Below are positions 17,713-26,374 of a DNA stretch of 64,000 nt, in pieces. The translations under genes were made by a program, and so were the position numbers. Position 1 is the stretch's first letter. Every line of letters starts with the position of its first letter. Source of the DNA: Microbacterium sp. K24 (GTDB lineage Bacteria; Actinomycetota; Actinomycetes; Actinomycetales; Microbacteriaceae); assembly GCF_004794465.1 (NCBI RefSeq), contig NZ_SSDJ01000126.1, positions 45,273-109,272 of the forward strand, written 5' to 3'. A model generated the notes under the pieces. That model saw nothing but the letters and a program-made list of their open reading frames with translations. It was not told the origin of the DNA and ran no database searches.

Positions 17713-18026
17713 CCGCGGACACCCTGATCCCCATGTTCTCGGCGCTCGCAGACGAGACGCGGTGGAGCATCCTGACGGCTCTCGGCGAGGGCGATGCCTC
17801 GGCATCCGCCCTCGCCGGGCGCCTGCCCGTCAGCCGCCAGGCCATCGCGAAGCACCTCGCGGTGCTGCAGGAGGTCGGGCTGGTCGAGCCCGTGCCCGTC
17901 GGCCGCGAGGTGCGCTTCCGGGTGATCGGCACCGAGCTCGCCGCCACCGCCGCGAAGCTCGACGCCATCGGTCGTCAGTGGGATCGTCGTCTCGCCGCGA
18001 TCAAGGAGATCGCCGAAGGCCTCTGA
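17709..18026 (+). CDS. ArsR family regulator
   Basis: A 105-residue winged-helix repressor. PMFSALADETRWSILTALGE begins the fold, LPVSRQAIAKHLAVLQEVGL is the HTH, and GREVRFRVIGTELA is the wing. No metal-binding cysteines are present. It belongs to the ArsR group coupled to SRPBCC proteins and presumably binds the TGCAA palindromes 540 bases upstream at the head of the operon. Start ATG 17709 overlaps the preceding stop. Confidence 0.9.
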   Translation: MTADTLIPMFSALADETRWSILTALGEGDASASALAGRLPVSRQAIAKHLAVLQEVGLVEPVPVGREVRFRVIGTELAATAAKLDAIGRQWDRRLAAIKEIAEGL

Positions 18027-18079
18027 CCGCGGCGACTCCGCGATCACGGAAGCCGAGCGCCCGTGGAAGGATGGGCGCG

Positions 18080-19324
18080 ATGGACGATCCGAGCGACACG
18101 ACGGCAACGGCCGCGCGACCCGGCCCGGATGCCGCGGCACGCCGCGCACGCATCGCCGTCTCGGCGCTGTTCCTGACGAACGGCGCGCTGTTCGCGAACA
18201 TCCTGCCGCGCTACCCCGAGATCAAGGCCGCGCTCGGGCTCGACAACACCGCCTACGGCCTGTCGCTCGCCGCCCTTCCCGCCGGGGCGATCGTGGCGGG
18301 TCTCGCCGCCGCCGTGCTCATCCGCCGCTTCGGCTCGGGGCGCCTCGCGGTGTTCGGCACCGCGCTCACCAGCATCGGCTACCTGCTCGCCGGACTCTCG
18401 CCGTCGGTGCTGCTGTTCGCCGGCGCGCTGTTCCTCACCGGGGCGTGCGACGCGATCACCGACGTCGCGCAGAACGCGCACGGCCTGCGGGTGCAGCGCC
18501 GGTACGGACGCTCGATCATCAACTCGTTCCACGCGATCTGGTCCATCGGCGCGGTGCTCGGCGGCGCGATGGCCGCCGTCGCGATCGCGATCGGCCTGCC
18601 CGTCGGCATCCATCTCGCCATCTCCACCACGGTCTTCGCCGCCGTCGCCATCGGCGCGCTGCGCTTCTGCCTGCCCGGCCGCGACGAAGAGCCGGCGGAT
18701 GCCGCGGGCGAGGAGGATGCCCTCGCCGAGAGCGCCGAGATCCGCGCGGCCGTCCGCCGAGGCCCGAGCCTGCGCACGATCCTCCTGCTCGCGGCGCTCA
18801 CCCTCATCGCGATGGCCGGAGCCGTGGGAGAGGATGCCGGCAACTCGTGGTCGACGCTGTACCTCGCCGATTCGCTCGAGGCGGCCGCCGCGATCGCTCC
18901 GCTCGGCTTCATCGCCCTGATGCTCGCGCAGTTCGTGGGCCGCATCCTCGGCGACGGCCTGACCGACCGGTTCGGTCAGCGTCTCGTCGCCGGTGCCGGC
19001 GGGCTGATCGCGGCCGCCGGGATGGGGCTGGCGCTCGCCTTCCCCAGCATCCTCGGGACGATCCTCGGTTTCGCCGCGCTGGGTTTCGGCATCGCCACGC
19101 TCATTCCCGCGGCGATGCACGCGGCCGACGAGCTGCCCGGCCTCCGTCACGGCGTCGGACTCACGATCGTGTCGTGGCTTCTGCGCATCGGCTTCCTGCT
19201 GGCGCCGCCGTTCGTCGGATTCATCGCCGACAACGAGAGCCTGCGGGCCGGACTCCTCATCGCCCCGGTCGCCGGACTCGTGGCTGTGCTGCTCTGCGGA
19301 GCGTTGGACAAGCGCCGCCCTTAG
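18080..19324 (+). CDS. MFS transporter
   Basis: A 414-residue, 12-helix carrier. Helix 1 contains LFLTNGALFANILPRYPEI, and DAITDVAQNAHGLRVQRRYG occupies the helix 4-5 loop. The same loop pattern and a matching C-terminal half occur in the MFS gene at 52432, so the two are paralogues of one subgroup, related to fucose-permease-like carriers. Substrate unknown. ATG 18080 is used because GGAAGG stands 9 bases before it; ATG 18071 abuts that site. Confidence 0.87.
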   Translation: MDDPSDTTATAARPGPDAAARRARIAVSALFLTNGALFANILPRYPEIKAALGLDNTAYGLSLAALPAGAIVAGLAAAVLIRRFGSGRLAVFGTALTSIGYLLAGLSPSVLLFAGALFLTGACDAITDVAQNAHGLRVQRRYGRSIINSFHAIWSIGAVLGGAMAAVAIAIGLPVGIHLAISTTVFAAVAIGALRFCLPGRDEEPADAAGEEDALAESAEIRAAVRRGPSLRTILLLAALTLIAMAGAVGEDAGNSWSTLYLADSLEAAAAIAPLGFIALMLAQFVGRILGDGLTDRFGQRLVAGAGGLIAAAGMGLALAFPSILGTILGFAALGFGIATLIPAAMHAADELPGLRHGVGLTIVSWLLRIGFLLAPPFVGFIADNESLRAGLLIAPVAGLVAVLLCGALDKRRP

Positions 19325-19373
19325 GTCGCGGCCCCGCGCTGTGTCAAGGGTCGACCGCGAGATGGATGTATTG

Positions 19374-19390
19374 CTAGCTAGGCTAGTAAT
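19374..19390. promoter_or_regulatory. TAGCTAG / CTAGTAA element, copy 1
   Basis: CTAGCTAGGCTAGTAAT lies 22 bases before a short reading frame with a strong ribosome site. A related element, TAGCTAGTTAGACTAGTAAT, occurs at 21000-21019 before another gene. Two MarR genes lie between, so these are candidate MarR-controlled promoters. Confidence 0.6.
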
Positions 19391-19411
19391 CTTTCTCTCG
19401 AGGAGGTTGTC

Positions 19412-19633
19412 ATGTCGACGGCAGAGGATGTGCAGACGGAGATCGCGGGCGACCGCGAGTCGGCTCCGTATCCCGCGCACCGCGCCGTCGGACAGATCTC
19501 CGGAATGCGGCCCCTCCCGCTCCGCACCGGCCCGGTCATCGCCCTGCTCGTCCGCCTCGTCCTGCCGACGCGGAAGGGGCGGAGCGTCCGAGCGGCTACT
19601 GGTCGCTCGAACCCTCTTCGTGCGAGCGGATGA
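19412..19633 (+). CDS. Small hypothetical protein
   Basis: A 73-residue frame with no recognised family. In its favour are AGGAGG six bases before the ATG and a TAGCTAG/CTAGTAA promoter element like that before the gene at 21058. There is one hydrophobic run (VIALLVRLVLP). Its last 38 bases overlap the convergent MarR gene, and the C-terminal codons look unselected, so the true gene may be shorter or absent. Confidence 0.4.
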   Translation: MSTAEDVQTEIAGDRESAPYPAHRAVGQISGMRPLPLRTGPVIALLVRLVLPTRKGRSVRAATGRSNPLRASG

Positions 19634-20150
19634 CGTCGCGGAGCTCCTCGTCGAGATCGGATGCCTCCTCGATCGCGGACGTCATCCCGGCCAGGAAACG
19701 GGTCACCACGGCGCGCTCCTGATCGGAGAGCTCGTCGACGAGCGTCAGCATCCGCCGGTGCATGGCGCCGAGCGTCGACTTCACCTCGTCGTCGCTGTGC
19801 GTCGTCGGCACGACCACGCCCGCCCGTCGATCGGTCGGATGCGGTTCGCGCCGCGCGTGCCCGCCCTTCTCGAGCCTGTCGATCAGGGTGGTCGTCGACG
19901 CGGTGGAGATGTCCAGCGCGCGCGCGATGTCGATCGGGCGCACGATGCGCCCGGCGCGCTGCTCGCGGAGAAGGAAGCGCAGGGCCAGCAGGTCGGTCTC
20001 GTTCATGCCCATCGACGCGCGGGTGCGCGCGCGCATCGCCGTCTCGGCTCCCCGGTAGCGACGCAGCATGTTGAGCACATCGACCGTGGTCGCGCTCTCC
20101 GCCTCGGGGTACCAGTAGCCGGAGCGGCCGAACTCTTCGGGCTGCTGCAT
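19596..20150 (-). CDS. MarR family regulator
   Basis: A 184-residue MarR-like repressor. The winged helix (about 65-125) contains PIDIARALDISTASTTTLID, then RLEKGGHARREPHPTDRRAG. An N-terminal extension (GRSGYWYPEAE) is longer than usual. ATG 20150 shares its A with the stop of the upstream gene (TGATG), so the two are translated together. A second MarR gene lies on the other side of the divergent promoter region. Confidence 0.88.
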   Translation of the reverse strand: MQQPEEFGRSGYWYPEAESATTVDVLNMLRRYRGAETAMRARTRASMGMNETDLLALRFLLREQRAGRIVRPIDIARALDISTASTTTLIDRLEKGGHARREPHPTDRRAGVVVPTTHSDDEVKSTLGAMHRRMLTLVDELSDQERAVVTRFLAGMTSAIEEASDLDEELRDVIRSHEEGSSDQ

Positions 20151-20389
20151 CACGCGACCTCGCCTTCGTGCCGGGCGTGCCCCTGCTCGCGCTCCAGCAT
20201 CTCGGATGCGCCGGTCTCGACCGCCGCCGGCACGATGGGCGGGACACCGCCGGTGATCGCATCGATCTCGGCGGCGACGACCTGGGCGACGCGCCAGGTC
20301 GCGATGTCGGGGAACCGCTGCTGCAGCCGATCGAGCATGTCGGAATACAGGATGTAGCCGGCATCCTCGAAGGTTTCTCGCTCAGCCAT
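20150..20389 (-). CDS. Small helical protein coupled to MarR
   Basis: A 79-residue acidic protein. The core YSDMLDRLQQRFPDIATWRV, followed by AQVVAAEIDAI, predicts two or three amphipathic helices. It recalls the three-helix-bundle dimerisation proteins common in actinobacteria, whose function is unknown. ATG 20389 has GGAAAGGACGCC before it. The gene overlaps the following MarR gene by one base and likely affects or accompanies it. Confidence 0.6.
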   Translation of the reverse strand: MAERETFEDAGYILYSDMLDRLQQRFPDIATWRVAQVVAAEIDAITGGVPPIVPAAVETGASEMLEREQGHARHEGEVA

Positions 20390-20541
20390 GGCGTCCTTTC
20401 CCAACGGCAGACCTGAATCCATCATCGCATCCCCGCCCGGGGGTCACGCTCAGGAGATCGCCAGGTCCCGCTGGCTTTCCTAGACGATCTCGTTATCCGA
20501 CGATCGAGTAGCATGGACGCGTGAACGACGCGAGGAGTGTG

Positions 20542-20988
20542 ATGGCGACCAGTACTCAGGTGACGAACTCCTCCCTCGTCCGGACTGTCGAGGATCTGCG
20601 CCGCGCCGACGCGCAGTTCACGCGTCGCCTCCTCGCGATGCGGGCGCCGAACGACACCGACCGCGCAGCGATGCGCTTCATCATCGAGGCGCCGTCCGAT
20701 TCCCCGGCCACCCCGGGCGACCTCGCCGCGCACCTCGGCGTCAGTACCGCGGCCATCACGAGTCTCATCAGGCGGTTGCAGGACCGCGGGCAGATCGTGG
20801 TCGCACCGCATCCGGACGACGCCCGATCGAAGATCCTGCGTCCTTCCCTCCGTGACATCAACTCGCCCGTCGACGAGCTCTCGCGTCGTATCGAGAGCGT
20901 GGCCGAGGAGTTCACCGACGATCAGGCGGCCCACGTCGCGCGTTTCCTCCGACGTCTCACGGAGGAGATCGACTCCCTTCCCGAGTAG
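20542..20988 (+). CDS. MarR family regulator
   Basis: A 148-residue MarR protein. The HTH region reads GDLAAHLGVSTAAITSLIRR, then the wing VVAPHPDDARSKILRPS. It is divergent from the 20389-19596 pair. ATG 20542 follows GAGGAG by four bases; a GTG at 20521 in frame is the alternative. Candidate sites are the TAGCTAG/CTAGTAA elements at 19374 and 21000 and a weaker CTAGACGATCTCG stretch at 20480. Confidence 0.87.
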   Translation: MATSTQVTNSSLVRTVEDLRRADAQFTRRLLAMRAPNDTDRAAMRFIIEAPSDSPATPGDLAAHLGVSTAAITSLIRRLQDRGQIVVAPHPDDARSKILRPSLRDINSPVDELSRRIESVAEEFTDDQAAHVARFLRRLTEEIDSLPE

Positions 20989-20999
20989 GAGATGAGATT

Positions 21000-21019
21000 T
21001 AGCTAGTTAGACTAGTAAT
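21000..21019. promoter_or_regulatory. TAGCTAG / CTAGTAA element, copy 2
   Basis: TAGCTAGTTAGACTAGTAAT, 38 bases before the start of the small protein at 21058, repeats the outer parts of the element at 19374-19390 with a four-base longer centre. The region is locally AT-rich, as a regulated promoter would be. Confidence 0.6.
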
Positions 21020-21057
21020 ATATTTCTCGTACTACTTCTCGCATCGAAGGGACAGTC

Positions 21058-21387
21058 ATGGGAACGATGAACTACGCCAGCTCGACCGAACCGATCGAAC
21101 TGGACGACCGTCTGCTCGCGCACGTCCGCACCGTCGCCCTCACGAAGCTCCGACGTGGCGAGTCCTTCGCGCTGACGATCCCCGAGCACGAGAAGACGAG
21201 CGCGACGCTCTGGATCAACGCCTCGATCCCGCTGCGCTTCGACGTCTCCGACGAGATCGCTCTCGATCGGGAGCTCCTGACCGCCATGATGGCGGAGGCG
21301 TCGTCCTCCCGCGGGCTCGACCTGACGGGACCGGTCCTCTCCGGCGAGCTGCCCCGCGCTCCGCGACTGCGGGCGATGAGCGCCTGA
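21058..21387 (+). CDS. DUF7882-type small protein
   Basis: A 109-residue protein. The pattern PIELDDRLLAHVRTVALTKL, RRGESFALTI and SATLWINASIPLRFDVS matches the short actinobacterial proteins grouped as DUF7882, once labelled as DNA-ligase-associated. Function is unknown. In family members a bulky strand segment and the IPLxF pair are conserved, as here. The ATG has GAAGGGAC before it. The promoter carries the TAGCTAG element, so a nearby MarR protein may control it. Confidence 0.62.
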   Translation: MGTMNYASSTEPIELDDRLLAHVRTVALTKLRRGESFALTIPEHEKTSATLWINASIPLRFDVSDEIALDRELLTAMMAEASSSRGLDLTGPVLSGELPRAPRLRAMSA

Positions 21388-21532
21388 CGGGTCGCACCGC
21401 GGAGAAGACGCCACGCTGAATCGCACGGGCACTGGCTATTTCCGCGCCGGAGCGCTAGCAATGGGGTGACGCTGTTCGATCGTCGCCGGAGCCCGCGCGC
21501 GGAGCACCGGATCCCGCCCGGAAGGAGAAGTG

Positions 21533-22114
21533 ATGGCTGTTTTCGGAGGTCGCCGCCGCGAGGAGAACGCTGCTCTCCCGCCCGGGCAGCATCTGACGGA
21601 GGGATTCCCGGTGCTCTCGGCCGGGCCGACACCGGCGGTCGATACGGCGGACTGGGACTTCCTCATCCGCACCGAGACCGGTACGACGCACCGCTGGGAC
21701 TGGGACGAGCTGCGCGCTCTTCCCGCCGAGGACATCACCGTCGACATCCACTGCGTCACCAGCTGGTCCAAGCTCGGCACGTCGTGGCGCGGGGTCTCGC
21801 TCGACACCCTGTTCGCCGACGTCGAGACGAGCCTCGACTTCGTGATGGCGCATTCGTACGGCGGATACACGACCAACCTTCCCCTCGAGGAGATCCTCGA
21901 CGGCAAGGCCTGGGTCGCGTACGAGTACGACGGCGAGGCGCTCGACCCCGAGCACGGCGGCCCGGCGCGGCTGCTCGTGCCGCACCTCTACTTCTGGAAG
22001 AGCGCGAAGTGGGTGCGCGGGCTCGTGCTGCAGGACGATGACGAACCGGGCTTCTGGGAGCAGAACGGCTACAACATGCACGGCGACCCCTGGCGAGAAG
22101 AGCGCTACGCGTGA
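21533..22114 (+). CDS. Sulfite-oxidase-like molybdopterin oxidoreductase
   Basis: A 193-residue single-domain molybdoenzyme. The cofactor cysteine is C74 in DIHCVTSWSK, the position that binds molybdenum in sulfite oxidase and YedY. Later blocks HSYGGYTTNLPLEEIL and VPHLYFWKSAKWVRGLVL are typical. No Tat signal is seen, so it acts in the cytoplasm. The next two genes encode a flavin reductase-like partner and a zinc-ribbon protein with overlapping stops and starts, a frequent actinobacterial triad. ATG 21533 follows AAGGAG. Confidence 0.9.
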   Translation: MAVFGGRRREENAALPPGQHLTEGFPVLSAGPTPAVDTADWDFLIRTETGTTHRWDWDELRALPAEDITVDIHCVTSWSKLGTSWRGVSLDTLFADVETSLDFVMAHSYGGYTTNLPLEEILDGKAWVAYEYDGEALDPEHGGPARLLVPHLYFWKSAKWVRGLVLQDDDEPGFWEQNGYNMHGDPWREERYA

Positions 22115-22836
22115 CGAGCCCCGGGTCGGGCTGGTACGTCGGCACGCTGGTGCGCGCCCATGCCCTCGCGGCGACGGCGCGGAGCCTCGTGTTCGCCGTC
22201 GACGAGTGGCCGGGCAATGAGGCGGGTCAGCACGTCGACGTGCGGCTGACCGCCCCCGACGGCTACCAGGCCGTGCGCTCCTACTCGATCGCGAGCGTCG
22301 GCGCATCCGCGGAGATCGAGCTGGCCGTCGATCTCCTGCCGGACGGCGAGGTGTCTCCCTTCCTCGTCGAGGAGCTCGAGCTCGGCGACACGGTCGAGCT
22401 CCGCGGCCCGCTCGGCGGATGGTTCGTGTGGAGATCTCAGGAGACTCAGCCGGTGCAGCTGATCGGCGGGGGATCCGGCGTCGTCCCTCTCATCGCGATG
22501 GCGCGAGCGCACGCGCGGTCCGCAAGCACGGCGCCGATGCGGCTCCTGTACTCGCTGCGCTCTCCGGAGGACGCGTTCTTCGGCGACGAGCTCTCCGCCG
22601 CTGCGGCCACGGTCGACACGACCTGGCACTACACGCGCACGACGCCGGCGGACTGGGCGCGCCGGCCGGGTCGTCTCACCACCGACGACCTGGCGGAGGC
22701 GACGGTGCCGCCCGCGGACCGACCGCTGATCTACATCTGCGGTCCCAACGGCTTCGTGGAGGTCGTCGCCCGCGCGATGATCGCCCTCGGCCACGCGGAG
22801 GACCGCATCCGCACCGAACGATTCGGAGGGATCTGA
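22111..22836 (+). CDS. FAD-dependent NAD(P)H oxidoreductase (ferredoxin-reductase type)
   Basis: A 241-residue FNR-family reductase. The FAD motif RSYS is at 56-59, the nucleotide loop is LIGGGSGVVPLIAM, and the C-terminus has YICGPNGFVE. The extra 2Fe-2S domain found in some relatives is missing. It probably passes electrons from NAD(P)H to the preceding molybdoenzyme. The GTG start overlaps the previous stop as GTGA. Confidence 0.9.
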   Translation: MTSPGSGWYVGTLVRAHALAATARSLVFAVDEWPGNEAGQHVDVRLTAPDGYQAVRSYSIASVGASAEIELAVDLLPDGEVSPFLVEELELGDTVELRGPLGGWFVWRSQETQPVQLIGGGSGVVPLIAMARAHARSASTAPMRLLYSLRSPEDAFFGDELSAAAATVDTTWHYTRTTPADWARRPGRLTTDDLAEATVPPADRPLIYICGPNGFVEVVARAMIALGHAEDRIRTERFGGI

Positions 22837-23096
22837 TGGGTCATCTCGACGGCAACGTCCTCGCCGGCCCGATCGGCGATCTGCTCTCCTTCGAGCCCAC
22901 CACCGCCCGCGGCGAGTGCGCGGGCTGCGGCGACGTGGCCGCGCTGGCGCAGGCTGCGGTCTACGGCCATCCGATGGGATACGTCGTGCGCTGCCGCAGC
23001 TGCGACGACGTGCTCATGGTCGTGGTGGAGCGCGGTGGCCGGACCATGTTGAGGATGCCCGGCCTGAGACGGCTGGAAGGCGCCGATCCGGTCTGA
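22836..23096 (+). CDS. DUF6510-type zinc-ribbon protein
   Basis: An 86-residue protein with CxxC pairs at C28/C31 (CAGC) and C53/C56 (CRSC), a typical zinc ribbon. It begins with HLDGNVLAGPIGDLL. It follows the molybdoenzyme and reductase with a TGATG overlap. The DUF6510 family is usually found in this same three-gene setting, so it may be a subunit or maturation factor. No function has been shown to my knowledge. Confidence 0.75.
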   Translation: MGHLDGNVLAGPIGDLLSFEPTTARGECAGCGDVAALAQAAVYGHPMGYVVRCRSCDDVLMVVVERGGRTMLRMPGLRRLEGADPV

Positions 23097-23151
23097 GGCC
23101 GCCGGAGGCCTGCGTTCCCCGCGTCGCCCGCAAGAGCCCGCGGAGAATCGT

Positions 23152-23220
23152 TACGTATACGTATTCAGAGGGAATACTTTCCTGAAAAATAGGCTTCCCT
23201 AAGTTGACTGCATACGTATA
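23152..23220. promoter_or_regulatory. Two LacI-type operators before the ABC importer
   Basis: TACGTATACGTA (23152-23163) is a perfect palindrome containing the core ATACGTAT (23157-23164). A second core ATACGTAT is at 23212-23219, 12 bases before the start codon. The same core recurs at 35253-35260 beside a LacI gene. The sites are inferred to repress this importer through that LacI protein. Confidence 0.78.
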
Positions 23221-23231
23221 CCATCACCCGT

Positions 23232-24539
23232 ATGGGACACACACAGCATCGAGCACTGCCGGTACTCGCCATCGCAGCCGTGGGCATCGTCGCCCTCGCA
23301 GGCTGCGGAGCGGGCTCCCGCACTGACAACGCGAACTCGACGAAGGTGACGTGCGACTACACGGCACCCGAAGGCAAGACGACGGTCAACGTCCTCGCCT
23401 ACAACTCCTCCGCGATCGACCCCTTCACCGACACGATGGTCTCGAGCTGCTCGACCGACGACGTGACGCTGAAGCACGACCCGATCGACTTCGGCGGCCA
23501 GGTCACCAAGACGACGGCGACCCTCGCCGGCGACACCGGCACGTACGACATCATCGAGACGTACGGCTTCGTCATCCCGGGCTTCGGCGAAGAGGAGAAG
23601 CTCATCCCGCTGAACGACCTCTGGGACAAGTACGCCGCCGACTACGGCCTCGACGAGATCAGCAAGTCGATGGTCGAGGGCATGTCGTACGACGGCGAGA
23701 TCTACGCGATCCCGATGCAGGCGCAGATGTTCGTGATGGCGTACCGCACCGACATCTTCGACGACCTCGGCCTCGAGGTCCCCACCACGTTCGACGAGAT
23801 GATCGACGCCGCCGAGGCCATCAAGGGCGCGGGGCTCATGGACTACCCGATCGCGCTGCCCTGGCTCGCCACGGCTGACGTCACCACCGGCTTCGAGGGT
23901 GCGATGAACTCGCTCGGCGCCGACTTCGTCAGCCCGGAGGGCGACGTCACGCTCGACACCCCCGAGGCCAAGCAGGCCGTCGAGGCGATGCTCGCGCTCA
24001 AGCCGTACATGGACCCGCAGGTCACCACCTTCGACCAGCCCAAGGTGCAGCAGCAGATGTTCAACGGCACCGCGGCCATGTCGATCATGTTCTCGGGCCG
24101 CATGTTCGACCTGACGCTCGACGCGAACTCGAAGCTCGCCGACTCGTTCGGCTTCGCCGGCGCGCCCAAGCTCACCGACGACGCGCAGTACTCGTACAAC
24201 CGTCTCTCGATCGACGGCTGGTCGATCCCGTTCAACACGAAGCTCGACCATGACATGCTGTTCCAGATGATGGCCTCGGCCGTCAGCGAAGACGCCTCGA
24301 AGGCATCCGTCCCCGCGGCCTACCCGGCCCGCGAGGGAATGGTGACGGAGAAGAACTCTCCCTACGGCGCTGCAGCGAACGACTCCATCGCCAGCGCGAT
24401 GCCGCCGATCGTGTCGCCGGTCATCGCCGACATCACGAACGAGATCCGTCCGATCCTGGTCTCGATCCTCAACGGCCAGGTGTCCGTCGACGACGGACTC
24501 GCCCAGATGCAGGCCGCCGGCGAGAAGGTCGCCGGCTGA
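23232..24539 (+). CDS. ABC sugar-type substrate-binding lipoprotein
   Basis: A 435-residue family-1-like extracellular binding protein. A signal peptide ends in the lipobox ALAGC with C25 as lipid anchor. The mature part is long enough for a two-lobed sugar-binding fold; GTYDIIETYGF and YDGEIYAIPMQAQMFVMAYR are typical pieces. It would deliver solute to the two permeases downstream. No ATPase gene is in the cluster, so it probably uses a shared MsmX-type ATPase. The promoter has two ATACGTAT operators. Confidence 0.92.
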   Translation: MGHTQHRALPVLAIAAVGIVALAGCGAGSRTDNANSTKVTCDYTAPEGKTTVNVLAYNSSAIDPFTDTMVSSCSTDDVTLKHDPIDFGGQVTKTTATLAGDTGTYDIIETYGFVIPGFGEEEKLIPLNDLWDKYAADYGLDEISKSMVEGMSYDGEIYAIPMQAQMFVMAYRTDIFDDLGLEVPTTFDEMIDAAEAIKGAGLMDYPIALPWLATADVTTGFEGAMNSLGADFVSPEGDVTLDTPEAKQAVEAMLALKPYMDPQVTTFDQPKVQQQMFNGTAAMSIMFSGRMFDLTLDANSKLADSFGFAGAPKLTDDAQYSYNRLSIDGWSIPFNTKLDHDMLFQMMASAVSEDASKASVPAAYPAREGMVTEKNSPYGAAANDSIASAMPPIVSPVIADITNEIRPILVSILNGQVSVDDGLAQMQAAGEKVAG

Positions 24540-24557
24540 CCACTGACCGACGTCCAT

Positions 24558-24591
24558 GACTGTGGCCTGAGCGCGAGTTCAGGCCACAGTC
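24558..24591. terminator. Intra-operon hairpin after the binding-protein gene
   Basis: GACTGTGGCCTGA (24558-24570) and its exact complement (24579-24591) give a 13-bp stem with an 8-base loop and no T-run. In this position hairpins commonly raise binding-protein mRNA relative to permease mRNA. Confidence 0.7.
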
Positions 24592-24610
24592 CGTCCAAGG
24601 GAGGACGCAC

Positions 24611-25483
24611 ATGAAGGCACGCGAATTCTGGCTGCTCTTCGCTCCGAGCCTGCTGGTGATGGGCGCACTCCTCGTGCTCCCCCTGGTGCGCACGGTGCAG
24701 TGGAGCTTCGAGCAGGTCCGCTACGGCACACCCGGCACGTTCGTCGGGTTGGAGAACTTCACCGACGCTCTGACGGATCCTCGATTCCACAAGGCGGTCC
24801 TCTTCACGGTCGCCGTCACCGTCGTCACCACCGCCATCCTGCTGGTGTTCGGCTACATCATCGCCACCGGCATCAACCGCATCACCACATCCCGTCCGCT
24901 GGTCCTCGGCATCATGCTCGTCTCGTACGTGCTGCCGAACCTCGTCGGCGCCGTCGCGTTCTCGTGGCTCTTCGACGACAACTTCGGCGGCGTCGTGAAC
25001 CGGCTGATCGGATTCTTCGGCGGCTCGCAGGTGCTCTGGTTCACCGACCAGGTGCCGAACGCGATCCTCGTCATCGCGAACACCGTCTGGCACATGCTGC
25101 CGTTCGCGATGCTCATCATCCTCGCCGGGCTCCAAGGAGTCCCGAACGAGCTGAAGGAGGCCGCCAAGATCGACGGCGCCAACGGCTTCCAGACGCACAT
25201 CAACGTGATCATCCCGACCATCCGCGGCGTGCTCGGCTTCGTGACGCTGATCACGATCATGGACGTGCTGCGCATGTTCGACAACCTCATCCCGCTGTCG
25301 CCGCAGGCGCAGAACATCGGGAACGAGTCGATCATGCTCTACGTCTACTCGGTGGCCTTCGCCGACGGTGCCGAGAACCTCGGTCTCGGCAGCGCGATCA
25401 ACGTGCTCACCATCCTCCTGATCCTCATCATGCTGATCCCGTTCATCCGGGGCATCTTCAAGGAAGCGAAGGCCGAACGATGA
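24611..25483 (+). CDS. ABC importer permease (MalF-like)
   Basis: A 290-residue inner-membrane permease with six helices. The first is LLFAPSLLVMGALLVLPLV. The ATPase-contact EAA loop reads EAAKIDGANGF near residue 187. It would pair with the following permease as the transport channel. Start ATG has AAGGGAGG upstream, and its stop overlaps the next start (ATGA). Confidence 0.92.
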   Translation: MKAREFWLLFAPSLLVMGALLVLPLVRTVQWSFEQVRYGTPGTFVGLENFTDALTDPRFHKAVLFTVAVTVVTTAILLVFGYIIATGINRITTSRPLVLGIMLVSYVLPNLVGAVAFSWLFDDNFGGVVNRLIGFFGGSQVLWFTDQVPNAILVIANTVWHMLPFAMLIILAGLQGVPNELKEAAKIDGANGFQTHINVIIPTIRGVLGFVTLITIMDVLRMFDNLIPLSPQAQNIGNESIMLYVYSVAFADGAENLGLGSAINVLTILLILIMLIPFIRGIFKEAKAER

Positions 25484-26373
25484 GTCTCACCTCCGCAGAA
25501 CTCTCGACGAGGGCGATCGTCACCAAGGGCGCACCGAAGCGCAAGCGCCGCGGAGTCAACCGTCCGCCGGTCATCACAGGGCTGCTCCTCGGCATCCTCT
25601 GCATCGTCGTGCTCAGCCCCTTCATCTGGATGACCCTCTCGGTGACCAAGCCCACCGATGTCGCGTTCTCCAACCCGCCGGTGCTCTGGGACTACCAGCC
25701 GACGCTCCAGGCGTTCGTCGACCTGTGGCAGACCACGTACTTCGCGGACTACCTGATCAACACCCTGGTCGTCGCCGTCGTGTCGACCGTGATCGCCCTC
25801 GTGATCGGCATCCCCGCGGCGTACGCGCTCTCGCGGTTCCCGAGTTACGTCTCGGCGATCCTGCTGGTGCTCGCGCTGATCTTCCGCGCGCTGCCCCGCT
25901 TCGCGGTCGTGCTGCCGATGTACGACATCAGTCGCGCGCTCGGCATCTACGACACGACGTTCGCCCTCGCGATCGCCCTGGTCGCGATCAACCAGCCGTT
26001 CACGATCTGGCTGCTGCGCAACTTCTTCGCCGAGATCCCCAAAGAGCTCGACGAGGCCGCGATGATCGACGGCTGCACGAGGATCGGCATGTTGCGCCGC
26101 GTCATGATCCCGCTGATGGGCCCCGGCATCCTCACCGCCGGCATCTTCGTGTTCCTGTTCGCGTTCCAGGAGTACCTGACCGCTCTCGTGCTCACCGACA
26201 CGTCGTCGAAGACGGTTCCCGTGTTCATCGCCACCCAGCTCGGGCAGACTCTGCCGATGCTCCAACAGGCGGGGGCCGCGTCGATGCTGCTCACGATCCC
26301 GGTGTTCGTGATCGCGTTCATCGCCCAGAAGTATCTCGTCGCGGGACTCAGCGACGGCGCCGTCAAGGGCTGA
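25480..26373 (+). CDS. ABC importer permease (MalG-like)
   Basis: A 297-residue permease of the MalG type. A basic N-terminal tail (APKRKRRG) leads into helix 1 (ITGLLLGILCIVVLSPFIW). The EAA loop is EAAMIDGCTRIGMLRRV, and the C-terminus ends in VAGLSDGAVKG, the usual G-A-V-K-G finish. It forms a heterodimer with the preceding permease. A hydrolase gene starts two bases after the stop. Confidence 0.92.
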   Translation: MSLTSAELSTRAIVTKGAPKRKRRGVNRPPVITGLLLGILCIVVLSPFIWMTLSVTKPTDVAFSNPPVLWDYQPTLQAFVDLWQTTYFADYLINTLVVAVVSTVIALVIGIPAAYALSRFPSYVSAILLVLALIFRALPRFAVVLPMYDISRALGIYDTTFALAIALVAINQPFTIWLLRNFFAEIPKELDEAAMIDGCTRIGMLRRVMIPLMGPGILTAGIFVFLFAFQEYLTALVLTDTSSKTVPVFIATQLGQTLPMLQQAGAASMLLTIPVFVIAFIAQKYLVAGLSDGAVKG

Positions 26374-26374
26374 C

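Noticed and set aside
15058..17805. Long minus-strand frame over 900 codons
   Set aside because: Its product is Arg/Ala-rich shadow sequence of the SDR/DUF2867 gene and neighbours; real genes on either strand explain the region.
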